This document shows, piece by piece, positions 17,563-27,749 of a DNA stretch of 64,000 nucleotides (positions are counted from its first letter, which is position 1; each line of letters opens with the position of its first letter). The notes below the pieces were generated by a model. It did no database searches. It had not been told where the DNA came from and saw only the letters and a list, made by a program, of their open reading frames with translations. Location: the NCBI RefSeq assembly GCF_018128065.1, contig NZ_CP072359.1, forward strand, positions 248,001-312,000. Reading direction: 5' to 3'. Origin of the DNA: Prevotella melaninogenica. Lineage in GTDB: Bacteria > Bacteroidota > Bacteroidia > Bacteroidales > Bacteroidaceae. Made by a program: the position numbers and the translations under genes.

Positions 17563-18876
17563 TCAAACCATTCTTTTTCTCTTTCCTATCTCCTCTGTGA
17601 CAGGTATAAAGTAGGTCGTGACAAAGCTGATAACACCTAAGATTGCTACAAGGAGGAAGAAGCGACGATAACCCACATACTCCTGCAAGAAACCAGTAAA
17701 CCATCCTGTCATCACCAATGAGAAAGCAGTGATAGCCGTACCTAATGAATAAGTAAATGTGGAGTGTTCCCCTTTTGTGCAATGAGTAAGCCATACAACA
17801 TAAACCGTCAGACCAAGTCCTGCTCCGAACTGCTCAACTATCATACACAGATTGATGATAGATAAGGTGGAAACAAAGTAATAACTGAGGTAGACAAAGA
17901 CAAACTTTGGTAAGGTAAAAGCTATCACAAACAGCCACAACCAACGTTTCAAACCATCTTTCCTCACCAATGTTGCTCCCATAGCACTCCCCCCTATCAG
18001 CGAGAATGTGCCCACTATACCTAATACCAAGCCTAACTCTTGTGGTGAGAGTGCCAATCCAGCATTACTCCCAGGGTCAATCAAGAAGAGAGGTGCTATT
18101 CTGAAGAACATCCCTTCAGGTATTAGAAAACAGAATAAGAAACATAAGTTAGCCACGTAATGAGGACGACGTATAAAGGCTGCCTTGACATCGTGCCACC
18201 ATTGACGTGTCACCCCACTCCATATCGGGAGGTTTGCATGAATATTGTCTTTAGGAAGCGTGATAGCATGTAGCAACATCAAGCAAGTCACCAAAGTTGA
18301 TAAAATCCAAAAGATAGATGACCATGAAGGAGCTACAGTCCTATTGATAACCTCTAAATTACCTGCTATCGTGACAGGAATAGCCATTCCAACGATAATA
18401 GATAGCAAATAAGAAACTGCTCGAACACCAAAGAAAGCAGGACGATGATACAAAGCAGCTTCACGCTTATAAAGCCTCTCAATAGCCACATCATGCAAAG
18501 CAGCTACCGTTGCTATGATCATTAAGAAAAAGACAGTCCATTCAAACCAGTTAGACGTTGGTGCCGTAAAGGCTATTCCTCCTAAACTTAATGCCATAAC
18601 CAGCTCGGTTAGGATAATCCAAGCATACTTACTCCAATAGCCAACGACAAATCTACCCAACAAAGGACGGAGGATGAACGGCAGAAGAAACCATGAGGAA
18701 GTCAGCGTAATAGCACCATTCGACAAGCCCATCCTATTGAAATAGACTAAAGAAGTCATCAAAAGAATAACATACGGAAGTCCACGTGTCAAATAGAGCG
18801 TAGGAAGCCAAAGCCAATGACTGTGCCACTGGTCTACAATAGGTATTCCATTTATTATCTTCTGCTCCTCGTGCAT
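17563..18876 (-). CDS. MFS transporter, AmpG-like
   Basis: A 437-residue protein with about 12 hydrophobic helices. The opening LPTLYLTRGLPYVILLMTS resembles AmpG-type permeases, which import anhydro-muropeptides from the periplasm for cell-wall recycling. It begins 11 nt after the large glycosyltransferase/SpoIID fusion gene, so the two are cotranscribed; SpoIID domains cut glycan strands to products of the kind AmpG imports. The AmpG assignment is inference from local sequence and context. Confidence 0.75.
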   Translation of the reverse strand: MHEEQKIINGIPIVDQWHSHWLWLPTLYLTRGLPYVILLMTSLVYFNRMGLSNGAITLTSSWFLLPFILRPLLGRFVVGYWSKYAWIILTELVMALSLGGIAFTAPTSNWFEWTVFFLMIIATVAALHDVAIERLYKREAALYHRPAFFGVRAVSYLLSIIVGMAIPVTIAGNLEVINRTVAPSWSSIFWILSTLVTCLMLLHAITLPKDNIHANLPIWSGVTRQWWHDVKAAFIRRPHYVANLCFLFCFLIPEGMFFRIAPLFLIDPGSNAGLALSPQELGLVLGIVGTFSLIGGSAMGATLVRKDGLKRWLWLFVIAFTLPKFVFVYLSYYFVSTLSIINLCMIVEQFGAGLGLTVYVVWLTHCTKGEHSTFTYSLGTAITAFSLVMTGWFTGFLQEYVGYRRFFLLVAILGVISFVTTYFIPVTEEIGKRKRMV

Positions 18877-18887
18877 CTTCGTATGCT

Positions 18888-21800
18888 TTATTCATAATGT
18901 GCCTCAATGGTTGCTGTCTGATAATAGTGATGAAGAATTTCATCATATCGATAGCCCTTCTCGCCCATTACAGCAGCACCAATCTGACACAATCCTACAC
19001 CATGTCCCCATCCAGCACCAATAAGACGGAAATGTTGTGGGACATCATTAACTATCTCATTACGTTCTACCACGAAAGCAGAACTATAAAGATGGCTCTC
19101 ACTCAACGTACGTCTTATCTCTAATTCCTTACCGATAATCCGAGTAAGCTTTGTTCCAACAATCTTCAAACGAGTGATACGACCACTTTTACCACGTTCT
19201 AAAGGCTGGAGATTGATAATCTCTCCGAAGTCAAAGCCACTCTTCCGCCGAATCAAATCGGCAAGTTCCGCTTGTGTGAAGTCTACTGTCCAACGATAAA
19301 AGTCCTGTGTCTCTTGATCGTATTTATTGAGAACCTGCCCCAAGACTGCCGCATCTTTTGTGTTACAGAACGCCTTTGGAGACGACAGGATCCACTCCTG
19401 TGCCGTCTTTTCATCCGTGAGGTCAATCTTAGGAGCTGTTCCTAAAGGTGCATTATCCACTATCGAGAGTAAATAAGGCTTATGGTTATTATCCCAACAG
19501 TACTCATACTCTTCTGAAACACCACCACAACACTTACTGAAACGGGCATCACAGATATCCTTTCCATTCATCAACAACTGACCACGAGTTGCCTTGATAG
19601 CCTCTTCTACATGAGGACTTGTTGCCTTTGTAATACCCTGATAGCGTTGACAATGGTCGTCTGCGCAGACATCAAACAGTGTGTGGGCATCACTATCATA
19701 CCAAACCACACCTTCTTCATCCGACACCTTCATCGGTGCTGAAGCCGCCTGAACACCCATTTCGATGGTTTTTCGTCTTCTCATCTGCACCAACAGCCAA
19801 CTGCGAGAGATTACTGCGTGGGCCTTCAAAAGCTCCAATGATGATGTAGCACTCATCTCACTTGAAATTACACTTGTCAAATAACGCTCGACAGGCAATT
19901 CATTGATAGCCCAGAGTTTATCTCCATCAACGACAAAACGTAGCTTACCAAGGAAGGTCTGTGCCTCTTTACGTTCCCAATGAAAATCTACTCCGATGAT
20001 CACATTGTCTAAAGTGAAGGATATGTTATCATCCTTTGGCGTAAAGCAAAGTTCATGATAATCTGCAGAATCCCACAAAATTCGACCGTTCTTGAGCTTT
20101 ACAGTCTGCTGACCTGTCACCTCTCGGTTCCCAATTGTATAAATACCATTCAGTTGGAAACATATTTCATCACCACTAACAATACCTACTGAAACCACAG
20201 GTTCCTGTCTCCAATCATCGAAAGCAAGATCAACTGCCTTATTACGAATCCGCTTTACGACATTAACCATTGCTTCATTCGACAGCGACACCTCACGTAA
20301 AACAGCCTCAGCACGTTCTGCTGTCATTCCTTCAAAGTCACTCTGACGAGGCAATATCAGCAATCCAGCCATATCCAAGCTGCCCGGACTGACAAGACAT
20401 TGCCCCTCTCCTTCTGCCGAATAGCAATCAGGACGATGCTTCTCACGTGGGAACACAACCGTAACAAAGCCTTCCTCGCTGCGCCAAGCAACGATATTCA
20501 TCATCGGCTCTGTCTCATCTTCCTTCAAAGGCAATGCCTCATATAAATAGTTGAACAACTCTACATCGTTCTTCTCAGTATGACTCACGATGGCTAAAGC
20601 TGGACAGGTATAGTCTTTTATCTCATAGATTCCCTCCGCATCATTCAGTTTCAAGAGCGGAACAGAAGTCTCACGGAGCCGCTGCCAGTCACGTTGTAAA
20701 GGGAGCAAACCACTTGTTCCTGCCTGAAAGTGTAGATGGTCGGGCGCACTGGCACCACACTTCGGACCGTTGTAAAACACCATCAACTGTGGATAAGCCC
20801 TCAACAAACGATGTATCTGTACGTAATTCTCCGCTATTGCCTGAAGTTGATGATGGCGAGAAGGGATTGTGAAATGAACAGGAAGGATTGGGAAAGGATT
20901 GATAAGAATCTCAAAACCTTCTCCAAAAGGCAGTGTTATCTGCTCTCCCGGGCGATTCTTTTCACAAAGAAAGCAAGGTCGCTTAGCCAGCGTAGCCTTA
21001 TCTATCTTCGCACCTGTACTCACCAAGCGTGCAGGATTAAATTGCGCAAGGGCTGAACCCACCTCACGCGTCTGCACACCTTTCAACTCTTCAAAACGTT
21101 TTGCAACGTCTTGCCATTGGTTCAGCTGGTTATGAAAAAAATCGGTTAGCCCTTTCTCTCTTTCTTGGTTTTGTTTCTGACGTGCCAGTATCTCAACTGT
21201 ACGCAGCTGATCTTTATAATGATTGTTGGCATTTACCTTATCAATGCTCAGTACAGCATCACTGTTTCCACCCCAACGACGGCAGAGATAAAGTTCATCA
21301 TAGATTCGTCCGATACGGAAACGACGGCTGAAAGCCAAGCCCATCGCATAGTCTTCGCCATAACTTGTGTTAGGGAATTGATGCTGGCGAACCAAAGGAG
21401 TGAAGAAAGCACGTGGTGCACCGAGTCCGTTGATACGCAAGGCATTGTTGCAACCATTATCCTCCGTCCACTCATTATGACTAATCAAGCCCGGTGGAAG
21501 GGTGTTAAGATCAAAGTCACACATACGGTAAGAGCCCACAATCATCGCAGCTTTCTGCTCATGAAAAGCGTTGACAATCGTCTGTAAAGTATTCTCTGAA
21601 GAATAAAGGTCATCACTATCCAACTGAACAGCAAAGCGACCGCAATGCACATCATTGATGGCATAGTTCCAACAGCCACCTATACCAAGGTCTGTACGTG
21701 TAGGAATAAGATGTACAAGACGCTCATCAGCTGCCAAAGAAGACAGTATCTCCGTCGTACCATCTGTCGAATGATTGTCAACAACGATTACGTTAAAAGG

Positions 21801-22637
21801 GAAGTCTGTCTTCTGTGAGAGGGCCGAAACCACCGCATCGCGCACCGTCTTCTCACGATTAAAGACAGGAATCACCACCGAAGCCTCCACTGAGAAGTCC
21901 TCACCAGAAAAGTCTGGCTGTGCATACAGCGTGGTATCGACCAAGGCATTAATTGCAGCGAGGTGCGCTGTAGCTACCTGCTCCATCTCAATCTGTACCT
22001 CACGGTTGCGAGGATTCACATAATCAAACTGCTTCTCACCACTTGCACGTAGGTCATCCTCTTCCTCTGTATAGAGATATTCATTCAGATGAAAGAGTTC
22101 TCCCTTACGACTTAAGAATAGACGAAGGTCGTACCAGCCCGCAAACTGATAATCCTTTGTCATTTCTCTTGTAGCATACTCCTTCAAATACGCAGTTTTG
22201 AGAAGTACTACAGAACCAAAATCGAAGTCATCACGGATGCTGCCCAATTGATAAGCAGTAACAGGATGCTTCACAATCTTGCCTGCTTCCACTGAATAAT
22301 GGTCAGCATAAACCATTGCCGCACCAGTTTCCTCAGCCACCTGCAGCATACGCTCAAGCGCATGATAACCTAACGTGACAGGTCCTTGCTTCAAATAAAG
22401 CAAGGTATAATCACTCGTTGCTGTTGTAGCTATAAGGCGCATAGTAGCCAGAGAAAGCAAGCTCCCTGCCTGCAACTGATGCGCATACTGAGGCAATGCC
22501 TCTGTAGGTAGGACATCTGCAGCTAACATATATATATTGTTCACCACACCGTCCTCGTACAACTGTGCAGCAAGCGACTGCATCATTGCAGTTGTGCTAT
22601 ACGGCAGAAAGCAATCTATCTGTTTCTTCTTTTCCAT
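18888..22637 (-). CDS. Glycosyltransferase / HIT-like (DUF4922) / SpoIID-LytB fusion protein
   Basis: A 1249-residue multidomain protein with no signal peptide. Residues about 1-245 resemble a degenerate GT2 fold without a DXD. Residues about 250-500 are a typical GT2 domain ([30 protein letters not shown] as DXD). Residues about 555-850 are DUF4922-like, a HIT/GalT-type fold with HLHFQAG. Residues about 930-1249 form a SpoIID/LytB domain ([26 protein letters not shown]). SpoIID-type domains normally act on denuded peptidoglycan outside the cytoplasm, whereas GT2 and HIT-like domains act inside. It precedes the AmpG-like transporter gene by 11 nt. Confidence 0.82.
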   Translation of the reverse strand: MEKKKQIDCFLPYSTTAMMQSLAAQLYEDGVVNNIYMLAADVLPTEALPQYAHQLQAGSLLSLATMRLIATTATSDYTLLYLKQGPVTLGYHALERMLQVAEETGAAMVYADHYSVEAGKIVKHPVTAYQLGSIRDDFDFGSVVLLKTAYLKEYATREMTKDYQFAGWYDLRLFLSRKGELFHLNEYLYTEEEDDLRASGEKQFDYVNPRNREVQIEMEQVATAHLAAINALVDTTLYAQPDFSGEDFSVEASVVIPVFNREKTVRDAVVSALSQKTDFPFNVIVVDNHSTDGTTEILSSLAADERLVHLIPTRTDLGIGGCWNYAINDVHCGRFAVQLDSDDLYSSENTLQTIVNAFHEQKAAMIVGSYRMCDFDLNTLPPGLISHNEWTEDNGCNNALRINGLGAPRAFFTPLVRQHQFPNTSYGEDYAMGLAFSRRFRIGRIYDELYLCRRWGGNSDAVLSIDKVNANNHYKDQLRTVEILARQKQNQEREKGLTDFFHNQLNQWQDVAKRFEELKGVQTREVGSALAQFNPARLVSTGAKIDKATLAKRPCFLCEKNRPGEQITLPFGEGFEILINPFPILPVHFTIPSRHHQLQAIAENYVQIHRLLRAYPQLMVFYNGPKCGASAPDHLHFQAGTSGLLPLQRDWQRLRETSVPLLKLNDAEGIYEIKDYTCPALAIVSHTEKNDVELFNYLYEALPLKEDETEPMMNIVAWRSEEGFVTVVFPREKHRPDCYSAEGEGQCLVSPGSLDMAGLLILPRQSDFEGMTAERAEAVLREVSLSNEAMVNVVKRIRNKAVDLAFDDWRQEPVVSVGIVSGDEICFQLNGIYTIGNREVTGQQTVKLKNGRILWDSADYHELCFTPKDDNISFTLDNVIIGVDFHWERKEAQTFLGKLRFVVDGDKLWAINELPVERYLTSVISSEMSATSSLELLKAHAVISRSWLLVQMRRRKTIEMGVQAASAPMKVSDEEGVVWYDSDAHTLFDVCADDHCQRYQGITKATSPHVEEAIKATRGQLLMNGKDICDARFSKCCGGVSEEYEYCWDNNHKPYLLSIVDNAPLGTAPKIDLTDEKTAQEWILSSPKAFCNTKDAAVLGQVLNKYDQETQDFYRWTVDFTQAELADLIRRKSGFDFGEIINLQPLERGKSGRITRLKIVGTKLTRIIGKELEIRRTLSESHLYSSAFVVERNEIVNDVPQHFRLIGAGWGHGVGLCQIGAAVMGEKGYRYDEILHHYYQTATIEAHYE

Positions 22638-22726
22638 CTAAAATGTGTTCTTTTATCTACTTGCAAAGATACTATAAAATCCCGTCTTACACACGAAGAT
22701 TACAAAGAAAACAACCAACTGCAAAT

Positions 22727-22812
22727 TATTTTCATGAAAAGAAATATTTATTTACGTGAAGAAAAATATTTTTTTTCATGAAAAGAAATTCTTTTCTTCG
22801 TGAAAATAATTT
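22727..22812. repeat. TTTTCATGAA palindromic repeat array, copy 2
   Basis: Units TTTTCATGAAAAG, TTACGTGAAG and TTTTCATGAAAAG are joined by AAATATTTA-like spacers, ending GAAAATAATTTGGAAG. It parallels the array at 299-382 almost unit for unit. It lies between the divergent fusion-protein gene and the small coiled-coil gene, just upstream of the latter's promoter. Confidence 0.75.
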
Positions 22813-22842
22813 GGAAGCAGTGGTCATACTGAACTTTTTCTG

Positions 22843-22850
22843 TAACTTTG
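22843..22850 (+). promoter_or_regulatory. Minus-7 box for the small coiled-coil gene
   Basis: TAACTTTG matches TAnnTTTG and lies 35 nt before the ATG at 22886. Confidence 0.65.
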
Positions 22851-22885
22851 TACGCATAAAAAAGACATTAAAAGATAGTCAAACG

Positions 22886-23155
22886 ATGGCAAAAGAAAAT
22901 CATATTGACCGTGCGCTGGCATTCATAGAGAATCTCGAAAAGCTTGGCGCACAACTTCAAAAGGCTGACGAACAACAGAAACTGATGCTGCAACAGATGC
23001 TAATGAAGAGCCAGAATAACGAAACAAACACGGATGAATACCGCGACTTGGAGCAGAGAAGTAAGGACCTTCAAGCAATGATCAACAAGTGGCACCCCAT
23101 CTATGAGGAACGTCTGAAGATGGTGAAGGAGGCACAGAAGGCTGTAAAGAAGTAA
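22886..23155 (+). CDS. Small hypothetical coiled-coil protein
   Basis: The ATG at 22886 (MAKENHIDRAL) is preferred: it follows a promoter box by 35 nt, while the longer frame from 22778 would translate the repeat array and promoter. The 89-residue product is rich in Gln, Lys, Leu and Met with long predicted helices (ENLEKLGAQLQKADEQQKL). There is no signal peptide or known motif. I do not recognise the family. It is probably a small soluble cytoplasmic protein. Confidence 0.65.
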   Translation: MAKENHIDRALAFIENLEKLGAQLQKADEQQKLMLQQMLMKSQNNETNTDEYRDLEQRSKDLQAMINKWHPIYEERLKMVKEAQKAVKK

Positions 23156-23301
23156 GGCTGACTGTAGAAGAACAAGACTTAAAGAAGTTCGTTCCCCCCC
23201 TCTGAAAAGGAAGTATGTGTCCCTTACTGCTACTCACTATCTATTATTCAAGATTGCAGAACTCCGCATATACAAACAAACTCGCTAACTATCAATAACA
23301 A

Positions 23302-24123
23302 ATGAAGAAAGACTTATACAAAGACGTCAAACTGTTCTTATTAGCTATCATAGCTGTTAGTTTGTTTTTCTCATGTTCGTCTGTTCCTTCTGGAATAGCC
23401 GAAGAGATAACTTATCATGGAGAACAACTGCATCGTTACCTGACGATTATCAAAGACGTAACATCGAAAGCAGAGAGGAGTAAGGACACTATCACCTATT
23501 ATTGTAACCAAAAAGGGCAGCTCATCATAGAGCGTGTGGGTACAGACAGCTTGGATGATTACACTTACTCCTACACTGGTGACACCATTTTCATTCATAA
23601 GACGCATATTAAAGACCAGTTAGATGAACTCCTCGATGGCTATTATATAGTTAAGAACGGACTTATCGTAGAAGCAAATAACACTCCTGACTATTATACA
23701 TACACCTACGATAATAAGAGAAGACTCGTTTGTCGTGACACACCTAATGTTAGCTGTGGGAGACAAACCAACATCCTCCAATGGAAGGGAGAGAAGATAT
23801 TACCTAATAAATCATTAAATATCACTTACAGAGATACTGGAGAGAAAACGAACTACCATAACCTCTATTACTTTTGGATGTTTGGTTGTGGTATAAGAAT
23901 ACCCATCCCCTTCATCACCTTGGGCTATATGGGTGTTATTCCGAAAGGAGATATTAGCAGCTATAGCTTCAGTTCAATACAGAAAGAGTGGGATTTCAAG
24001 GCACAACTGACAACGGAGTATGATAAGGAAGGACGTCCCACCCGCATTGAGGAAGTGCTGATGACACTAAATGAAAATAACAAACAAGATAGTAGTAAGC
24101 ACGTTACACAATACATCTGGTAA
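23302..24123 (+). CDS. Hypothetical lipoprotein
   Basis: A 273-residue protein with an N-terminal hydrophobic stretch and a lipobox ending SLFFSC (Cys 25). The mature part is rich in Tyr, Thr and Asp, with repeated short beta-like motifs such as YTYSYTGDTIF and YTYTYDNKRRL, resembling YD-repeat-like strands. The C terminus again has EYDKEGRPTRIEEV. I do not recognise a named family. It is followed 34 nt downstream by the cation transporter, possibly cotranscribed. Confidence 0.72.
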   Translation: MKKDLYKDVKLFLLAIIAVSLFFSCSSVPSGIAEEITYHGEQLHRYLTIIKDVTSKAERSKDTITYYCNQKGQLIIERVGTDSLDDYTYSYTGDTIFIHKTHIKDQLDELLDGYYIVKNGLIVEANNTPDYYTYTYDNKRRLVCRDTPNVSCGRQTNILQWKGEKILPNKSLNITYRDTGEKTNYHNLYYFWMFGCGIRIPIPFITLGYMGVIPKGDISSYSFSSIQKEWDFKAQLTTEYDKEGRPTRIEEVLMTLNENNKQDSSKHVTQYIW

Positions 24124-24157
24124 TAACAGAACAATATCGAAACGCTTAAAACAGGAT

Positions 24158-25087
24158 ATGGAAAAGGAAAAGAAAAGTGAAGGAATGATGAGTGTTATCG
24201 CTGCCTTAGGTGCAAACATCTTGGTAGCGATATCTAAGTTTGTTGGTTTTGCAGTGTCAGGCTCAGCTGCTATGTTGAATGAGTCAATCCATAGTGTTGT
24301 AGATTGTGGTAATCAGATACTGCTATTGGTAGGCAACCGACAGTCGACTGCAAAAGCAACGGAGCAGCATCCGTTCGGACAGGCACGTGCTAAGTATTTC
24401 TATAGCTTGGTTGTTGCAATGATGTTGTTCTTCGCTGGTGGTGCATTAGGTATTATGGAAGCAGCAGAGAAGCTATTTCATCCGGAGCACGGCTTGGAGA
24501 ATACGTGGCTCATCATTGGTATTCTTGTCTTTGGTCTCTTAGTAGAATTGGGCAGCCTGCGCGTTGCCTTCAAAGAGATAAAGGAGTTGAACAAGGACAA
24601 CCTATCGCTTTATCGCTTCCTGCGGGAGAGCCGCCACAGCGAAATCCTTATCATCTTCGCAGAAGACAGTTGTGCTGTCATTGGTCTGCTGATAGCCTTA
24701 GGCGGTACGCTTCTGACCCATTTCACGGGCAATCCATTCTATGATGCCCTCTCGGGTGTACTGATTGGTGTACTTCTCTGTGCTGCAGCTCTTTTCCTCG
24801 CACGTGAGTTCTACAGTCTGCTTATTGGTGAGAGTGTTACACAAAAGGACCTATCACGTATTAAGGAGGTGTTCAACAGAACAGAAATCAACCGCCTCAT
24901 CAACATCAAGACTATCCACCTCGGTCCTAATGACATCCTTGTCACTGCAAAGATTGACGTCAAGAACGAATACGAAGCGCAAGCACCTCAGTTGGTTAAC
25001 GACATCGAAAAGAATATGCGTGCCGCTTTCCCTGAATACAAGATTTATATCTATATTGAGACGGATAAGTATAAGGAGGATTATTAA
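24158..25087 (+). CDS. Cation diffusion facilitator family transporter
   Basis: Exports divalent metals (Zn, Mn or Fe) across the inner membrane by proton exchange. The ATG at 24158 (MEKEKKSEGMM) with an upstream AGG gives 309 residues; the frame from 24071 would overlap the previous gene. Motifs: SGSAAMLNESIHSVVDCGNQ in helix 2, with the Asp-rich metal site (xxxSxxDxxN variant), and HPFGQARAKYFYSL, then the later helix EDSCAVIGLLIALGG with its Asp. The C-terminal cytoplasmic domain (about 215-309) is the usual dimer domain (KTIHLGPNDILVTAKIDV). Confidence 0.87.
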   Translation: MEKEKKSEGMMSVIAALGANILVAISKFVGFAVSGSAAMLNESIHSVVDCGNQILLLVGNRQSTAKATEQHPFGQARAKYFYSLVVAMMLFFAGGALGIMEAAEKLFHPEHGLENTWLIIGILVFGLLVELGSLRVAFKEIKELNKDNLSLYRFLRESRHSEILIIFAEDSCAVIGLLIALGGTLLTHFTGNPFYDALSGVLIGVLLCAAALFLAREFYSLLIGESVTQKDLSRIKEVFNRTEINRLINIKTIHLGPNDILVTAKIDVKNEYEAQAPQLVNDIEKNMRAAFPEYKIYIYIETDKYKEDY

Positions 25088-25102
25088 AGACCTCTCCCCC
25101 AA

Positions 25103-25123
25103 CCCCTCTCCGAGAGAGAGGGG
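25103..25123. terminator. C/G-rich hairpin after the cation transporter gene
   Basis: CCCCTCTC (25103-25110) pairs with GAGAGGGG (25116-25123) about 16 nt after the stop. There is no T run, so it may be an RNA-stabilising hairpin rather than an intrinsic terminator. A similar shape, CCCCTTTTC with GAGAGGGG, is near 38470-38495. Confidence 0.5.
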
Positions 25124-25420
25124 AGTGCTGGACACAAGAGAAAGTAATTACTTCTACTATTGATTCATAAATAAGAAATGATATCCAATGAGAAAAAATG
25201 GGTTCTTCCGTTAAATGTATAGATTGGAAATTAAATAAAAACTTATACACTTGCAGGGTATGACTATCCCAAATTAGATAATCTAACAAAGGAAGATAAA
25301 CTACAAGATAAAAAGCTGGAAAGACAAATAGTTACTATGTCTATTCGTCGTCTACAAACAATCTATCCCCTTACCAAAGTAATATTTGTAAACTATTTTC
25401 ATGCACCCCGAATCCAAAAC

Positions 25421-25572
25421 ATGCTCTTTTGGCTTCTAAAAGACCCCTACTTGGGTTGCAATAGGTGCTCTTTTGAGGTCTGACTAACGCCCTTTTGAAG
25501 CCTAATTAAGCATCTCTTCCTACACCGTTTTATAACCAACTGATTACCTGCTGGTTACGAACCTGCTTTTTA
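25421..25572 (-). repeat. Dispersed roughly 150-bp structured repeat, copy 2
   Basis: Minus-strand copy: the hairpin GGTTCGTAACCAGCAGG...GGTTATAAAAC is followed by GATGCTTAATTAGG, CTTCAAAAGGGCGTTAG, ACCTCAAAAGAGCACC and TTTTAGAAGCCAAAAG. These are the same modules as at 10714-10870. It lies in the roughly 650-nt non-coding gap before the group II intron; the rest of that gap holds nothing I recognise. Confidence 0.78.
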
Positions 25573-25734
25573 TGTACATTTCTGCTGTTATTTGTAGATG
25601 CTTTATTTAAAAATATGTAATGATTTTTCGGAGCCATATTTGTATGGTTATAAGTCTTAAAATGAAAAGGTTTTCTTTTTCGGAGAATGACAATAGGACA
25701 AACAGTTGACAGTTTCAATACATCTTGAACAAAA

Positions 25735-27689
25735 ATCGAGTAGGAGGTAAACGCTAATCAAAGGTATTTATCTCCTATTTTCACGTTTACCGACCTCTCA
25801 CACCACCGTACATGCCGTTCAGCATACGGCGGTTCCTATTTTGGGTTCCATCCGAGATAGGCATCCAATAAGCAGACATAACCCTGCTTGCGTAGCCGGT
25901 CGTTTGACATGGCTATACTCAAGATGGGACTGCCTGCTATGCGCCAATAAGCCAGGCGAGTGTTCCCCCATTGGTAGGCTTGCCACTTGGCAATTCCGCA
26001 CCTAATGAGATTGACAACTTTCGTCTTTGGCTTCTTCCAAGCTTTCCATATGCACATGCGTATGCGTCGCCTTAGCCATTCGTCGGTTTCAAGGCAAAAC
26101 CGTTTCATATTGGCAAGGTGGTAGTAACCTACCCATCCCACAATATACTTTCTCAGTTTCTGCTTTCTCTTCACATATCCCCAACCATTGCTACGACTTG
26201 TCAACTCTTTGAGGGATGACTTCATCTTCGACTTAGATTTGGAGTGTACCGTGAGTTGGCATTTACCTCTGTGTACATAAAAGGAGTAGCCGAGGTACTT
26301 CACACCCTTGATATACGAAACGACCGTCTTTTCCTTGTTCACCTTAAGGAAGAGTTTTCCATCAATAAACTTGGTTATGGACGACCTTACACGTTCTGCA
26401 GCCCTCTTGGACTTACAGAATATCATCGCATCATCGGCATAGCGGACAAAGGGGTGACCTCTACGTGCGAGTTCCTTGTCCAACTCGTTGAGCATGATGT
26501 TGCTCAAAAGTGGACTTAGAGGACCGCCTTGCGGAGTTCCCTCCTCGCTCGCGTGCCAAAGACCTTTGGCTATCACACCGCTGCGCAGATATTTGTGTAT
26601 AAGGCTAACCACTCTGCCATCCTTTATCGTACGGCTGAGTATCTCTATGAGTTTGCCGTGGTTAACTGTGTCGAAGAAGCGTTCGAGGTCGAGGTCAACT
26701 ACATATGTATAGCCATCATCAACCGTCTTCTGCACTTCTCGCAGTGCGTTGTGGCATCCTCTGGTCGGGCAAAAGCCGAAGCTCCGCTTGGAAAAATGAG
26801 GCTCATAGATTTGGGTTAGCACTTGGTTGATGGCTTGCTGCACCATGCGGTCAACCACAGTGGGTATGCCCAGCAGGCGCATCTTGCCATTGTCCTTGGG
26901 TATCTCTACCCGGCGGACAGGATTGGGACGGTATGTACCGTCAAACAAGGAGCATAGAAGTTCATCCTTATGGGTCAAGAGCCATGGTAGTAGCTGCGCG
27001 CATGACATCTTGTCGATACCACCCTTACCCTTGTTCCCCACAACTGCCTTATAGGCTCGGTTCAGGTTCTCGGGACTGAGGATTAACTCCAACAAGTGCT
27101 CCTTGTCGAATGGAACTTCCACGATGTTGTCTTCGGATATCCACATGAAAGTCTGCACTCCCCCATACCATTCGGATTCCGTCCTATCTCTCTGGGGGCA
27201 GTCATTAGCATAAGCTGATGTTTTCTGCATTCGTTCCTTCATACGGTAACTTTCAATTACTATCGCTTAATTATTAGGTTCTGCCCTTCGTGAAGCGTTA
27301 CCGACCGCTACACTACTATGGCATCTGCTGACTTCTCACGGCAAGTTTTGCTCCGCAACTTTTGTAAAGACAACTAATCGTCACGTCCGTGAGACCTCCT
27401 CGAATAAGGGCATTGTCTTTCCATCTTATACCTACTTCATTTTTTCGCTTCGCTCAAGGAAACTCCACCAACCGTTCCGAATAGCTATGGGACTTTGATT
27501 TGTTGAGCAATCTCATCCACAGTCATATGCCTTATATGAAGTTTCTGTACGTTAGGTCAGATGTTTGCCGCCGGCTTCCTTCAGATTTCACCTCACGATG
27601 AACACCCTTGCCGTTGGCTATGTAATTCCCGCTATTAGGGCTTACTCGGGACTTACACCCGTTAGACAATGCTCATGCCGAGCGTACAC
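25735..27689 (-). mobile_element. Complete group II intron
   Basis: A self-splicing retroelement of about 1955 nt. The 5' end on the minus strand is GTGTACGC at 27689, followed by TCGGCATGAGCA and ACGGGTGTAAGTCCCG, typical of domain I. The maturase ORF is 27242-25836. Domain V follows right after its stop (about 25797-25835, AACCGCCGTATGC ... GTACGGTGGT). Domain VI is the stem GGTAAACG/CGTTTACC (25784-25791 with 25745-25752), and the 3' end reads CCTACTCGAT (to 25735). The site just after a terminator is characteristic of bacterial class C introns, supporting that assignment. Confidence 0.88.
25836..27242 (-). CDS. ltrA: Group II intron reverse transcriptase/maturase
   Basis: A 468-residue intron-encoded protein that helps splice and reverse-transcribe the intron. 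The reverse transcriptase domain covers about residues 55-340, with RRVEIPKDNGKMRLLGIPT, GTPQGGPLSPLLSN and the catalytic YADD at 268-271. The thumb and maturase domain X cover about 345-468 (KAWKKPKTKVVNLIRCGIAK, RLAYWRIAGSP). No H-N-H endonuclease motif is visible at the C terminus. Translation could start at 27242. The stop codon abuts domain V. Confidence 0.92.
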   Translation of the reverse strand: MKERMQKTSAYANDCPQRDRTESEWYGGVQTFMWISEDNIVEVPFDKEHLLELILSPENLNRAYKAVVGNKGKGGIDKMSCAQLLPWLLTHKDELLCSLFDGTYRPNPVRRVEIPKDNGKMRLLGIPTVVDRMVQQAINQVLTQIYEPHFSKRSFGFCPTRGCHNALREVQKTVDDGYTYVVDLDLERFFDTVNHGKLIEILSRTIKDGRVVSLIHKYLRSGVIAKGLWHASEEGTPQGGPLSPLLSNIMLNELDKELARRGHPFVRYADDAMIFCKSKRAAERVRSSITKFIDGKLFLKVNKEKTVVSYIKGVKYLGYSFYVHRGKCQLTVHSKSKSKMKSSLKELTSRSNGWGYVKRKQKLRKYIVGWVGYYHLANMKRFCLETDEWLRRRIRMCIWKAWKKPKTKVVNLIRCGIAKWQAYQWGNTRLAYWRIAGSPILSIAMSNDRLRKQGYVCLLDAYLGWNPK

Positions 27690-27726
27690 AAAAAAAAACA
27701 GAGGTGCACTCTTGCACACCTCTGTT
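27690..27726 (-). terminator. Terminator of the M16 protease operon
   Basis: AACAGAGGTG (27697-27706) pairs with CACCTCTGTT (27717-27726). On the minus strand it is followed by a run of T (plus-strand A run from 27690). The group II intron begins at the very next base, 27689. Confidence 0.88.
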
Positions 27727-27749
27727 TTATTAAATTTACTTACCATTAA

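Noticed and set aside
25836-27242. Possible DGR (diversity-generating) or CRISPR-linked reverse transcriptase
   Set aside because: The intron 5' motif, domain V, domain VI and maturase domain are present, so it is an intron protein. No template/variable repeat pair was seen.
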